DNA of 64,000 bases, from the NCBI GenBank assembly GCA_036345935.2, contig JADWOT020001893.1, positions 248,001 to 312,000 of the forward strand, written 5' to 3'. Below are positions 9,108-23,800 of this stretch, in pieces. Source of the stretch: Taenia hydatigena. Taxonomy: Eukaryota > Platyhelminthes > Cestoda > Cyclophyllidea > Taeniidae. The position numbers were made by a program, and so were the translations under genes. Every line of letters begins with the position of its first letter. Within the stretch, counting starts at the first letter, position 1. A model generated the notes under the pieces. It saw nothing but the letters and a program-made list of their open reading frames with translations, did no database searches and was not told the origin of the DNA.

Positions 9108-12100
9108 AGTGGGTGAATGTCTCTTGACTTTTGTTGTGTCACTTTTCGAGTCTCAAAGTTCACTGCGGCATCTCCTGCCTTTGAACGAAGTCCATCTTTC
9201 TAAAACATTGGCTCAGACGAACGAATGAGTAAAAGTGCGACTAATTTGGCTGTTGTGTGCGAAATTCTTGGGTTTCATTCAAAAGGGATTCATTGGGCCT
9301 GCCACCTAATGTCCTATCTATTTCAATCAGTTGGATTCTCCAACCAACGCTTTGTCGCTATGACAATTTGCATGTAGGACTCCTCTTTGGGAAGATCTTA
9401 GTGAGAAAGAAAGGGCTTAAGCAAGCTACTTTTCCTTTAAAACTCTTATTTATGAGGCGCAAATATCCTTCCCATGTGAAAGATATGTTTATGCGCGTTT
9501 CATTTGGATTGTCTGCAATCGCTTTGTGAAGTACGAAATTTCCAATTGTTGCAGTAGCCAGAAGCAAAATGTTGACAAACACTTCGGAGATTTTTGATGG
9601 CAGGCCAACTTCTTTGTCAATTTGCTTATTTAGTCTTTTTTCGTTAGTCGAGGAGACAAACCTCTTGGTGGCAGCAGATTCACAATGAAATTCCTCTCCA
9701 TGAAAACGTCATTTCAAGTATCCTCTAAAGAGACCCAAGTGTATGCCTTTCGCTAATGCATGCAGTCCATTCTCTGAAGTTTTTGTTTGGAAAGCATCGA
9801 TAATGCATCACTAAGTTGCTCCCATTCCTACTCGGTGAGGAAGAAGTCAAAAGCTAGTTTTGCTAGTAGGAAGGATGGATTTGTGTGGGTCACGCTATTC
9901 CTTGAAATTCCACAGTGTGAAAACTTTGGCTTCTAATCCAAGCGAAAGAATTGGTTTGTTTTGTAATTTTAGCGTTGAATTAATCTTCTCTTCCTAAGTT
10001 ATGCATCGGAGCATATTTGGACGGTCAAGAAATAGGAGCTTTAGTAGAAATTGTACAGATTTTATCGGCAGATGGGCGCTTTTCCTACGCTAGTAATCTA
10101 TCACTTTTGGTACAAGCTAAGTAGTCTTGCTGACGAGAGGGGAAAATCCGTAGGGCCTAAGCAATTAACTCTTTGAGATTCTCTCCCAAGTATCTGCGTG
10201 AGTCTATTCCATTATGCGCTTTTGTCATCATTAAAAGATATTTTTAGAACATTTTCTAAGGAGTGAGGATAGCCAAAATCGTAGCAATCTCTTTTTTGCA
10301 TGCATTTGCCGCTTTCATGTTCATGCATTGTCATCTGTATAACGCTGACACTTGTCGAATGGGTGACATGAATATTTTATAGGATGGAGCTGCTGTTGGC
10401 TGTATGTATAATTAACAACTCAGGCTTAAAATTCGCTTATTTTGTAGCACAATCGTCTAAAATCATTCAAAGGCATTGTTGACCTTTCAGTGGGACGGTG
10501 GGTACCTCGTAGGCCCAGGAAGTTAGCTGCAATCTCTACGTCCCTTGGTATAAGTTGCGGCAATGAAACTGTTTAACATAATTGAAATTATTAATTCCAT
10601 TAACCCTGTAGGTCGAATGGCACATGCTTTGAAATAGCAGCTTTGGAAGTTCGTACGTAATGGTACGGATAGCGATGGCAATGGGAGGATCCAGTAAGCC
10701 ACTTTTACCCTTTGGCGTCCACTTTATGGTCCCACACGGAGTGTAAACAGTGTCTTTGACCTGTCAAGTAATGGCATTCCAATTTCGGTGGAATTTTGCT
10801 CTCCTTCCCTCTTCTACGTATTTGCAGATTCGCACTATCAAATTAAAAGGAATTTACAATGAATATTGTCAGTGAAGTGGACTAGGTTCATTCCTCCTCC
10901 CATTCTTATTTCCATATTGATGCGAGAGCATTAACTAAATAACTCACTTTCTTTGTCTCTCGACTTTGGAGCGGCGATTGAAGATGTAAATTCTGAACGT
11001 TTAAGGAAAAAAATTCACTACATGGTCGCTTGCTACGCATTGACCTCTTCAATATGCCAGGAATGCAGTCGCATGTTTTTTGTGGTAACCACGTTCACAG
11101 AAATCCTTTGGCATCCAGTATTTTTTGAGAAAGGCAATATTTTGGCTGGTTGTTTTCCAGCATAATCAGGTGGATTCTATAGAGATGAAAATGCCTGTGG
11201 TTGTCTATTGGCACTATGAAGTTCTGATGGATATGCGCTTTACAATGCGATACTCCTTATTTGTGATCTCAAATGCTCACATTCCACTTTGATCTCACCT
11301 CCATATCATAAAGCGTTGGCCAAATCTCATAGCTGCGATTCGAGTCTGGCTGAATGGCCGAACCGACTTTGACTCGGTTGCGAGTTTGTTGAAGCAGGTT
11401 TCTTTTTTGGATTTGCCGCATAGCACTTGACGTGGATGCAGAAGGTACTGCTCAGAATGAGGGGTTCAACAACTTTATCCTGATTATCAGTTTCAGGATC
11501 GTGACGTATCACGTTCTCCATGATTTCGTGATTGTCCTGATCAGGGCTTTTAGCACTATTTAGTGAAGTTTGGGTGCTAGGACATGAGCACAGCAAACCT
11601 TTCGTTTATTATTATGAGCGAGCCATACGAATTATGCATGGATGCATAGACAAGTGGAATGGTGAATTAAAGAGTTGTGATTCGCAAGTTGAGGATTCCT
11701 CTCCTCTTGTTTGTGTGGAATAAATTGCCATCTCTATTCACGAATTTAAAGTGCAGTGTAAAAATGGCGATAAAAACTAATAAGCTTCGATGATGAAACG
11801 AGTTGCCAAGTTGTCAGTGTTCTTTGTATTGCGTTGATAGTCAACTAGGAAAAGTGTATAGTACTTAAGGCCATATAAACTTCGTTGGGTCTCATTTTTA
11901 CACAAAGTAACTGTATACTGTGTTGCAATCAAATGTTTACCTTATAGTTCTGTTCTTGGTCGCTGCCTGGGAAATAGTTTAGAAACATTATACATTGGAA
12001 GCTTTTTGGTTGCCAGCCATTACGAAGCTTGTGTCTTTTTATTAATTAGTTAAACGTTTATGACAACCGTGATGTCGTGTCTTGCAGAAACGGATTTTAT

Positions 12101-15100
12101 CTGTCGACTATCATCAGTGGACCTGGGTTTTCGGAGTTTTCAGACATGGAAACCGAAGTATTCGGTAATGACTTCCATCATTAATTACGAGTTTTTCACT
12201 GATTCGAGTCTAAAGGCATTCATCTTCAGGTCTTGATCACTTTGAAGCATTGTAATGATTAATTAAAGAAAAAGAGTTTACAGGATTTCAAACTTTTCCT
12301 CTTTTTGTTAATCTTAGCAAAATTTGTGGGGTGTTGAGAATGTTTCCCCCCATACAAGGTCATAAAGTTACATCTAGGCATAGTTGCCAGCCTCTTTTTC
12401 AGCTATAAGTTCAGCTTGTTGCCCTTTGCATATTACTCCCTGCGTAATGGTAATAAGCTAGTTAAAATATTGTATGATACTTCTTTGATCTTGTGAGTTT
12501 ATTTAGATTTCAACAATCGACTTTGGGTTTTGGTAAAGGAATTAAGTCCTAGGTGGGATCTACAAAGTGGATTTCTTTTGATTTGAGGAAAAGTCCTATC
12601 TTCAGAACCGTCCATTTCAGCGGTTATGACGATGACACGTGTCCCATTTGAGGCCAGTTTCAGCTATATTTTTTGCGTGTTTTAATCCAAATTATCCCAT
12701 CTTTGACAAAGCAAGGTGCAGATTTATCTAGAGCTCTAAAAGAAATGACTTTGGAATCCGGTAGTGCCTGTACTCACCTATCAGTGCTCTCTACCGGAAT
12801 CGCAAGGAAAATTAATCGCCATAGACCTGGTTTTTGTCGTTCAATTACTGATTTGGCTTCTTCTGAGAGAATACTACCACTGCAATACCCTACAGCTATT
12901 TAGTCGCTTCAAGTCTTAACTAGTCTGTTCGTGAAGGGCTTTGGTGTGACCAGTTGCTGCTAACCGATGAAGAGTGTGTCACGTAAATCCGGTTCTCGTA
13001 GCAAAGCGGTTTATTACTCTGGACAGAAAATTGCGGATAGATCATTTCCAGCATGGACTACCACCACGACACAATTCATGGGTCTCTGGTTGAGCACATT
13101 TGTGTCGAGTAAGCGAAACTGCGCGGACAACTTTCACTTTTATCGTTGCCATCATAAAGCGGGATAAGTTAATGACTTCAGTAATGATAAATCGTATATA
13201 TTTTTTAGTGATTCGCTTTTCCACAACAGTTCCTGCGCTATTATATGTTAATCTGTTCTACTTTGAAACTTGATTTCAAAAGTAAGTGAAGATCCAACTC
13301 TTTAGCAGGTCTGCGAATACACAAGTCGTTGTATGCAATTATTTGACACTCAAAGGTTAATAAGTAAATCCACTTTTATTGAGAAACGATTTAGTCCATG
13401 AACTTTTCAGCTAGAAAACAAGTAAGGTCTCATGATCCCTGCATGGCTTTTAATCTTACCAGCGATAAAGAAGAGTAATTAATGAGTTATTAACCATTAA
13501 TAATTTATCCTTACTTGTTACTAAAATATGCGAAATGGTAAGATTAAGCATCTTAAAACCTACGAGGTGGTCAAGTTTCGAAGGAGCGATCCCGTGATTG
13601 TCACTTTTTCTTACTTTATTGGACAATACTTTAGCTCTTCTTATTTTTCGGAATTTTAACTAGGAAATGCGTACCTTTTTCTGAGTTATCATTAAGATTC
13701 AAATCTCGTCGACTTATAGACATGTAAAAATAGCAACGACTTCAAACCTTCCCATGATTCCTCCATTAATTGACCCACATAGCCCATCTGCCAAATGCTG
13801 AATTGTAAAAATCTGCATTCAATAGGCCCATTTATACCGTGAATGGTCTATACGGATGGCAGCGGTGGAAAAGTAGAGGTCACTGCTGGTTTTTAGCCCC
13901 ATCATCCGCAACCACCTGATATTAAATGCTTCTATAGATGCAAAAGATGTGATTGACGTAGAGACGATATGGCTACCTTTCACACAACTTTTGGCCACGG
14001 CAATGGCGCATCTGTTTGATGATCTTCCTGCTCCAACACAGTCGGGAGGCGAGGCTAACAAAGTATGCATTTTGATTGCCATTTGACGTAGAGCAGAGAC
14101 GCGTTTGCTTGTGGGGTGATGGTTATGTGCTCCGGCGGCAGAGCTGAAACCGGGTTTTCGGTTGCAAAACAGAGGACCAACATGATGAAGCTCCGCTTCG
14201 CTTTACTTCATAGCTACCCTCTCTTGCTCCTTCCCCTTCAAGTAGGACTCAGTCTCCTCTGACTTTCCAAGGGTTTTCTGTTGACAATGTGCCTTTCTCA
14301 ACTTTTTTTCCCCTTAATCCACTTCTTTTGAAACACCACACAAATCAGCGTCTGTGAATCATTAAGCCATTAAAATTTATCGAGCTTTCAGCCTCATTCA
14401 ACTTTTCTGCATTCAAGAGAGGTGTATATTGTGTGGTGCAATTACAACTTTCAGCGCGTACATACCAAGGAAGACCTTCGTGAGTAAGTTGCACAAATCG
14501 ACAGCATATCTGATCGCATGACCCCCCTTCCTCGGGGTAGATAATTTGTGAGGAAATGTGGGGATTTCGGAGGAATATTGCAAGTTCCTTTTGCTAAGAG
14601 ATCTATGACTTACAAACTGGTTAGTGTAAAATTCAACCCTGCTTTCCTGTGCGTTTTGCTTTAAAGACAGCTGGACGCCAGTTAATCACTGCAGACTGCG
14701 AGCTCCCGGTCCCTTTTATGTGACAGTTAAACCACATTCCTACGGACGTTTGAGTTCACCCCTTAGCGAGAACCTTCGAGGATGTAGTCTGTGTGGTGCA
14801 GAAAAGGGTGCATTGTCTCATCACCTTCATTTACTCGTCATCATCGTCACCATCACGAAAGCATAGAAGCCTAAAATCTCCGAAGCATGAAAGGCCTTTG
14901 CAGTCACTGTTTGAGCCTTTAACTTGAAAACGCTGAGACCTCCGTCTTTCGCACTGGAGGGTCTTACTTTGTAGTGTGACTCAGCTTTACTCCCAAAAGA
15001 CACCGCTCAAAACGTATTTTAGCCTATTCGCTCCATGACGAACAGGTCCCCGGAATGCACTAAAAGTAAGCCTCAGGGACCCACTCACTTACCCTCTTGC

Positions 15101-18100
15101 TATGGAAAAACATTCCGATCATCCAATTTTATTGTGCCCCTTCATTTCCTTCTCGAAGGTACATTGTACCACTAACGAGTGAATCCTGTTAACTTGCATG
15201 AGAATACTTGGACCATTTCTTGCAAGATAACATCCCGTAACTGGCTCATTTAAAAGTCAGGTAGTAAAATTTCATGGTCGCCAGTTGTTTATGGTCCATT
15301 GAACAGAGTTTCCCATCAAATCTTTCTCAACGAACTCTCCATTTTTGTACGTCTATTGAGCAAGATTAATTTTGGAACCAATAGTCCCATTTTACACCAT
15401 ATTTAAGCTTCACCAGTGCTTACATTTAATTGTACTTTTCCAAACAATGTGCTATGGTGCCAAGATGTCAGGGGAGATTTCTGCCACAAGGTATATCAGT
15501 GTTTTGCACTTTAAATTGATAAATGATGGTGAGATGCCATCCGTCCTTCATTTGTGAAAGAACTGCAGGTGGTAATTGCGTAGTAGGCAGACGATAGATG
15601 CGAAGAAACTCTTGAAATCGGTAATGACGACGGTGTCGCAATGAGGACAAACAGCTAGTGATTGTGACATGCTTTAAAGGGCGCATTGAAAGAAGCGATC
15701 GTGACTCACATGGAGAATTTTTGTTAACGTTGCATTCACGTCTAGTCAGCAAGCTAAATGGAAATTAGGGTCAAAGAATGTCTGTAAACAAATTTTTTAC
15801 TCTCTTTTAATTCGTGCTGGACCGATTCTATCTACTGGATAGCATTACAACCAATAAAAGAGAGAGCTTAACTTTATCTTAAAGACTGAAGGATTTCTCG
15901 CTTCCATCCAACCTCATTTTAGGTGTCGCATCGTGTTACCTTAGGTTTCGTACTCTAATTCGCAGCGAATTTCACTTATTTCAACGCCTAACCAATTGCC
16001 TGATCTTAGCGCAAGTAATTTGTAAGTTCCTCTCCTCCTTCCATTCTTCTTTATGTAAAGTACTACCCGCTAAGCGATCGCTCACAAGACATGAGAGTGA
16101 AGAGTAAGCTAATGGATTTTGACTAAGAATTTTCTGAAAAGTTTATTGAATCCATTCTACAAAGACTTTGTAGTTAATTGCTTGAGTGGTTTTGAGAACT
16201 TTTGACATTTAGTGTGCTTTTTCCACAAGAGTCGCTGGTTTTCTCGCCGGTGAATCGCTGTTGCGTCAAAACCTGAACGACTGCATATAGCGGCTGTTCA
16301 GGCGTTATCTCGGGGCCTTTTTTCATCCACTTACCACGCCGTCGAATTAATCAAATTTCCTTTACATATTTTTTGCTATAGCATATGTTATAGCTTTGGC
16401 TGCAAAATAAATTGGCTCTTTAATTTACTTTTTTTGTAGGGACAATTAACTTCTCTTTTTTAGTTGGTTTTCACTAAAAAGTGATTGGCTACGCCGTTGG
16501 AATATTAAGAGCTATTTAACGCGCATCAGTTAACTTATGTTCAACCATTTGATTTGGGATAAAATTAAATAAGCAAAAAAAATTTGATTCTCAAACAAAA
16601 TGTCCTTTTTGGGGGTAAAATGAGACATATGTGTCTGGATGAAACTATTATGGATATCCAGAAGTTTTCGTGAACCGTTAACGGAGACTCTCACAGGAGT
16701 GTAACGCCGTGCTACCAATTTAGCGACCGGAACCTGCAGATACTGAAGGCTATAAATAATGTCGGCTTTACTAATTATGGGTAAGTAATTTAGTCCTCAC
16801 ACCAAACTTGGTTCCCGGCTTTACCTTTGTTGTCACTCTTGAAGCAGGGTGAATTACTCTGACCTCTTAACCGAGGTCACATTAACAGTGCATAAACAAT
16901 TAGTCCAATTGCAAATACGAATTTGTTGTTTCTCATCTACCTTGCATTCCCCCTGCAAAGGTAAAAATAGTTTGATTTAATGTCTTTGAAAATGTGGTAA
17001 AATTCAGATTTATTTCGAAGAAGGAAAGTTTTATCTCCACATTAAAAATGCAGCGATCTATTAGAGTGATCCGGGGTTTAGCGGTGTACCGCCTAGGAAT
17101 GTGGAATCGGCATTCAAAAAGTGTCCCGAGTTGCGAAAACGCGTTTCCCACGGATAAAAGCCCCAAACCATAAATTTTTGAGGTTTGCCTTTAAATCTGT
17201 TCTTTATAAGCACAGAGACAAGCTTCCTTGATGTTCCATTTTTTAGTTTGATCATTCGTTCCACCACTACTACTATTTCCGATAACCTATTAATTTTTGG
17301 CATTTTGGAGTGAAGATCAAATACGCACACCCTATCTGATGAGGTATATTTGTCTTAAAGCAAGTTGAGCTTTTTATCCACGTCTTTAAACTCTCTTTCC
17401 ATTCACAGAGAAACAGGTTTTTTATAATATTACAATAATATTGACAAACCTCAATTTTAAACATGGCGAGGGATATTGTCCACGTGGAGGAAAGGATTTA
17501 CACACCAGCCCTCATCATGAAGACCTTTTTATTCTACTGTATCATTTCTTCGAGCCGCTTACTAACTAGTGATCCCTGCCAGGCACTTTAATTTACCATG
17601 AATAGTGAAATACTTGAATGTCACCTGAATCTAGTCGCATTTTATGGTGTGAAGCTAATTAAAAGAGGCTCTACGCAAATTCAAACTATCGTAACTTTGC
17701 ATTTTGTTCGCAAATACAAAAATTAAAATGTCTTATAAAATTTGGTTGTTTTTTTGCACTTGGACCTAAATAGAGGCTTGCCAACAATGCTTGTCAAAAT
17801 TTATGGAATACGGGTGCTACTTTGTGGTTCCGGTCTCTGAAACTTCTCAGGTGGCTTTTTTACCCCAAATCATTTTCATTTTGCACTTTCGTTCCGAAAT
17901 TTTACTTGCTTTAAAAAAAGTTAAGTACGTTTGACTCTTACAAAGAGTTAAAGCGAACCCACTTTATATGATCCCTGCACGACAAACTGGTGACTATGAT
18001 TTTCCTTTTGTTAGCGAGAGTGTATTCTTGCGTTTTCATAATAACAATTTGGTAACTACTGAAAGGTCCTTACAGTACTTTATTTGTTTTATTAATCGCA

Positions 18101-19498
18101 GTTACAGCATATAATCCCTTCACAATAGGATACCGCATCGGAGCTTCACTTTTGTAAATTCTTATACTGGCAACTGATCAAGCTCCAGACATCTCTGATT
18201 CTATCTCACCTTTGTTTTCCACCCAACCATTCCATCATACTCTGCGTGTGGTTGTGTGATCGTTTAATACCGATTGAGAGAAAAGGAGACGGTCACCACC
18301 TAGGGAGATACTATCGGAGGTATGCGGAGGATGAGGGTGGGACAGTATCTCCAGCCCATCATCAGGCGCAATAAAAGACCTCTCTACTCCTAACCTCTTC
18401 CATTGTCTCGTAATATCAACTTTCCTTTGACCGACCGGCATGAGGTGATACACCTTTGGTTACTTCACTACCAGAATAAAGTTGTTTATACCATTCCTGG
18501 TTGGTACGCTCTGCTAGTGCATGCCACACCTTCTTCAAATGTCATACAAGATGTTTTATACGGAACTGCTGTAGACTTGGGCCTCACTTCATCTGGATCC
18601 GTAAAGCCGACATGCTGGGATTTCACCCGTCGGATTCGTTAAAACGTCATTTAAGGTGGCAGGTTGGGGACAAAATGAAAAAGGCAGGTGTCCGATGCAC
18701 TAACTAGCATTCATGCTTTACAATACAAATAAGCATTTGAATTTTACAGGTTATGGTAGTTTATTCCACTAAATCTTCTTAAATTCGCACGAATCTTTTT
18801 GGTTGACCGATAATCGAGCATTACGTAAATTTATCCATGCGGCCTAAAAGCATTATTCGTTTGACACTTTCGAGGCTTTACTACCTTAATCACGAAATCG
18901 GCTTTAAGTGGCATTAAGTGTTGCCTGACATAGGCGGTGAATGAACTTTTTACGAATTTCAACCATAAATAGTTCCAAAAAGGGAGACCGAAAAGTTATG
19001 CCTTTCTCATGCTTTAAAATTTTTTCGAAGCGGACGCTTCGTTGCAACAATAAATGCAGATTTCCATTTTAAATGCCACAAAAGTTGCACCTACTAGCCA
19101 TCACAACCACTTTCGTTTTACCTTTTTGGTCTTTTAATAACTTTTGTTCTGTTTTGGCACCTACGTTAGACCGATTTTGTGTGTGGTTGATAATCAAGCT
19201 AACCATTCTTTAAAAGAAATCACTTGGTAGATCTGCTCAACCTTTTATCAACCCAGCATGTTTCATGCGTCCATTCCTCTGATGAGCGATAAAGACATCA
19301 CTAGAGAACCACCATTGAATTTTTTACGCAAATAGCTTGAATGTCCCATTCATCCACACCGAAATGGAATGCAACTTCCTCATTGGCTTAATTCCGGTTT
19401 ATTGCTTTCTCTTGCCACTTTGTTCCAAAGTACTGTTAGCTTGTTATCAGCTTATAGATTGTTTCTTTCAAAAATCACATTTATTATTCAACTTTAAT
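9108..19498. other. Long AT-rich gene-poor stretch
   Basis: About 10 kb with only short scattered frames on both strands (for example minus 13819-14082 and plus 18403-18642), none with a recognisable domain. No tRNA-like or rRNA sequence noticed. It could hold distal promoter elements or non-coding 5' exons of the antiporter gene, but nothing visible proves this. Confidence 0.45.
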
Positions 19499-19507
19499 GT
19501 ATATATA

Positions 19508-19543
<36 letters not shown>

Positions 19544-19577
19544 TGTATGTATGTATGTATGTATGTATGTATGTATA
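19499..19577 (+). repeat. Compound microsatellite (TA)n(TGTA)n
   Basis: About 16 bp of alternating TA is followed by about 15 perfect TGTA tetranucleotides. The repetitive frames across it (YVCMYVCM) are artefacts. Confidence 0.97.
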
Positions 19578-20381
19578 AGTAAGCCTAGTTATTTGGACAC
19601 GTTAATTGTTCTTGAAATAAGCACGGTTAGTGATATAGGGATGATGGCAAGAGGCGCTGGGTGTAAACTTGAATGGGCAGCATATTTTAAGCTATTTCTT
19701 AACGCAAAATCTAACGCCTTTTTGCTAGCGTCTGTCTTGGAGACGAATGAACCACTGCAACTCAGATACCGACTGTCGCTGAATTCTCGGTTTCATTTAA
19801 CCGCTACTCAAGAACCAAATAATGTAATTATCACAGCACAAGGAAGGGGTTACAAATCTTTTTTGTTAAAAATCGGCGGTTCTATCCATAACACAAGATT
19901 TGGTCAAATCAGTTAGGGCGAATTGATAACGTACAGATGGAGTCAAGGCGTCAGACATATGCGACTCGGGTAAAGAATTTGTTAAGAGCCTTTTAACCTA
20001 AGGCAGAAACTGAAAAAAAGTCCCATTTCCAAGTTTTAGTTCGTGATGGATTGTTTTAATGTGTAGGCAGCCAAAAAAAATTGAAACCATAGCAACCAAA
20101 CCTTAGTAATATTCATTGGTATAAAACAACAAATTATGGCGAATAGCGACTTTGGCTAAACAAAATTGTGAGGACTAAACGCTTTTGTCTTGAAAGAGCG
20201 TTCCTTCTCGTTCTATCGACGTTAGTCTAGTGATAAGAGGAGGGAAATGAATTCTGATTTGGTCTTCTTTCACTTAACCTTCCATTAAAACGTCACCTAG
20301 GTGGACCGTCCTTTGAATGATACACGTCATCTTCATCACGCTTCCGTCTCACTACAATAACAGCAATAACAACTAAAGAAG
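19578..20381. other. Immediate upstream region of the antiporter gene
   Basis: Proximal promoter and 5' leader of the antiporter. In-frame TAA codons lie just before the ATG within CAATAACAGCAATAACAAC, which supports the chosen start. No clear TATA box. AATAACAG about 20 nt before the ATG could serve as a splice acceptor. Confidence 0.4.
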
Positions 20382-20868
20382 ATGCAGAATCTCAGCGTCG
20401 ACCTTCCTACCCTACCTGAGGGTCGTTTATTTGATCCCCACTCAACGTCAGACAACGAGAATCGGTCAGGAGCAAGCGCAAACACAAACACAACGATACC
20501 AATACGGAGTCAAGATGACGTTGAGGCCAATAACATTAATAGAATGAAGTCAAAAAAGAGATCTTGCAATCGCTGTACCCCACCTCACTGGCTTCGTCAT
20601 GCGTCCAGTTGGATCTACCGTCACGTTGGAGGTGTAGCAGCCTACATAGTCTTCTTTCTTCTCATCTACACTCTCCTTTGGATATTCACGGGAGAGGAAG
20701 CACTGCCCCCGCGTTGCTATGCGTACGAGAAGTCGGAGAATGGGACTGCAAAAACTGAGGAGGTGGCAGTGTGCTATGGAGGCACGACACTGGGTATCGT
20801 GATCTTTTATGCCTTTGCGTTTACTATGGGACAATTGGTCGAATTTGTGAGACTACCCGGACTACTGG
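20382..20868 (+). CDS. SLC9B2: NHA antiporter exon 1 (start codon)
   Basis: 162 codons plus one base, donor GTGAGT. A polar N-terminus of about 80 residues (KSKKRSCNRC basic patch) is followed by YIVFFLLIYTLLWIFTG and LGIVIFYAFAFTMGQLVEF membrane segments. The loop between them holds cysteines C112 and C131 and sequon N120-G-T. Ends at LPGLL, matching the family motif LPSLLG. Confidence 0.93.
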
Positions 20869-23800
20869 GTGAGTTACAACTTTTTTATTGCACCTCAGAA
20901 AGTGCACAAACTTAAGCTATTCTTTATCCACTAGTTTGATCAGTGAACAGTGCTAAAGTGTTTCCTCAGTTTTGCTGAATTTTGTAGGAAGGCTTCTGGT
21001 GTTGGCACCGGTATATGCGGTTTATGAAAATTATCAGATCCTTGTCACATTTTCTTTGGACATTTCATTTTTAGTCAATTCGCCAATTTCCATGTGACTG
21101 TAGAGCGTAGTCCTTATTTTTACTGGACAGTGCTGATTGTTATAATGTGGATCTCACCTTATTACTGACCAGTTAGTTAAGAATCTTGAATGCAAACAGC
21201 TGGTATGACTCCGATGATTTACTTCAGTTCTTTCTTAAAATGTTTTGAAACCGAATAGCTTTGCTGGTAATGTCTAAGTAAATTTTGTGAAGTCGTGACT
21301 GATGCCTCTTCTAATCAGGAGAGAGTTTATATCGCATTATGCCATAAGCTCATTTTTGCCATTGCGACTATAAGGGATAAAACTGGAGACTATCTCTTCT
21401 CTGACACCTATTATCCTCTTTCTATTCCAGCTATGCAGAATCGCTTTAAACGCTTTAGGAGGTAATTTTGTTGCGAGCGCATCAAGAGTGGTCAGCCAGT
21501 TTTTTTCTCGAATTGGGATGTCTACATAGTTGTTTACACAAATAGTACAAATTTTAAATCCTGGCACGAGGGTACTTTCCAATCCTGCTCATGGTTGCGC
21601 TTGCATTCAAGGACATCAACAATCATTAAAATAAAAAAGTATTGGCGTTAATTCAAGTACCTTTTACTCAAATATCGTCGTGATTTTAAACAATTTAGCG
21701 AAACAAATGCAGCAAGTATGCGTCGCCTAGTTGTGGTATGGTTTAGTTTCTTCTTTACGCTTTGTATTTTTAGCAAAACCCAGGCGAATGTTATGGCAAC
21801 TTCCGGCTTTCTTTATTGTAATGAGGTACTGGGACTTTACCGTACGATCACAGTTCCCCTTTCCTAAGTTCTTTGATGGATTATTTTGAGTAGTTTTGCT
21901 TTGCTTTTGCTCCGTCAGTGAATTCAAGGTCAGGTTAATCGAACCGAGGACTTAATAAGCCTCTTGCTATGACGTTTCGCTAATACAGTCATTTCGAAGC
22001 AGATGCATTTCCTCCCCGCGTGTTGGATTTGGTACCCATCCAGCAAAAATAACAATTTTATTGGTGTGAACGGTTTATGCTGCTGAATGCAAGCTATCTG
22101 AGGAGGTTAAAATTGCAAGGGTTTTGGGGAACTCACGTAGCCACATACAACTTGAAACTGTGCTTGGTGATAGTACGTAACGCATGGCTTTTTAGCAAGA
22201 TGAATGAATAATTGAGTGGATCTACGGACGCAAGAGTCTGTCTGTTTGCGCGATGACATATATGGCTTTTAGTGTGTTGAACTTTATTAAATTCGTGAAA
22301 GTTGGTTACTCATTAGGGCGGGTTAGAGTTACCTCGTGATGGAATGGAGTTCAAAGGCCCAATTTCTTTTCTACCTCCTTGGCTCAAAGTTCTTAGAAGT
22401 TGTGAAAATTGCTAATTTTGTCAGTTTGAGTAGACGGAATGAAAGGTGCTTTATTTTTGTTAGGGAGAATGAATGTTGTGTTGTGTACATTATTCGCAAC
22501 GACGTGCGCGTAAGTAGCTAAGCAGCAGATGGAGTGCGGCTGACTTCTCATTCACCAATGTTTTATTGTAGGCGGCAAAAGACTTTAATGACTTTCGTGT
22601 AGATAGAGAGGTACTGCTGCCCTAAAAATAAAGCGACTGAAAATTAAACCCCTCTTGTGTTGAAACATGCAATTTTTTAAAATGACAAAGCAGTCCTATT
22701 CACAAGGCTTTCATTCTCTGTTAATTTAGTCGACCACAATAGACGCCGTTTTTTCTTCGACTGTTTTTTTGCAAAACTGTTGACTTGCCTGTTCAAGTAA
22801 GGTCTCTTTAAAACATCAACAAAAGTGGAAGTGTTTTTTAAGGAAGGGTACAAGGTGTTGGACCCACCTCCCTCTAATTCCTCAGTGCAGTACCCAGATT
22901 GACCCAGGAAACATCAGGCTCTACTACTCACGTACAGAAGTCCTCGTGCCATCTATGCAGAGTCAGGTGACATTTTAAGGCAAGACTCCTGGGCAGTTTT
23001 GGGCATAGCTTTTGGTACTTTCTGCGGTTATAATTCTGTATCCACCATCACGTCTGGGTTAAAATTAACCATGAAGTAGAATATCATGACAAGAAGACTG
23101 ATTGAGTACGAAAGCATTTGATTGTGGCGTCTTGGATACTTCCGAAGAATAGAATATGATGGTGGATGAACAGAAGAGCAGACCGGACCTTGAGGATCTC
23201 ATAGTGACTGCTTAATTTTACGCATTGTTAAAAAAGACTGAGAATGAACTTAGAATAAACATTGCTGTTAATTTAGCAGTTTGAACAATTGAGTAGTCAA
23301 CTTAGAACAGTCACACATGACATTAAAAACCTCATTAGGATGGCATTTTTAATGTTCGACTTTTGTTTTCTTTTGTTCCAAAGCTCTAGAAGCAGACGGC
23401 TGCATTTTTAATACAAGGAGCCATTAGAATTTATGTTCTTAATCAAACTAACAGCATCACTGACTCTATTGGCAACTGAAGTCTTGCAATGCATTTAGGT
23501 ACAAGGGTCGGCTTAGTTTTTCATCAGGAGAAAAGTTAGCATCTTAAGGTGAAAATCGTTCCAAGCAAGTAGCATTTATTTCCGCCCATTGTTTCTGTCT
23601 GCTAGCTGTGCTTGGTTGTGAGACGCACAGTGATCAATTTTTAGGAAAAATCGGTCCACTCCGAATGTCACATTGCGATTTTTCGATGGGATGTGAGTGA
23701 ATAAGTTAGTGCATTAGAGACTCTGTGTCAAAGAGGAAGCATAATCTTTGTTCAAGGGACGCATGGATGTGCTTTCACCTGCTAGCACTCACTCGTAGCT

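Noticed and set aside
19337..19916. Plus-strand frames across the microsatellite (YVCMYVCM repeats)
   Set aside because: They are translations of TGTA repeats with no support on either side.
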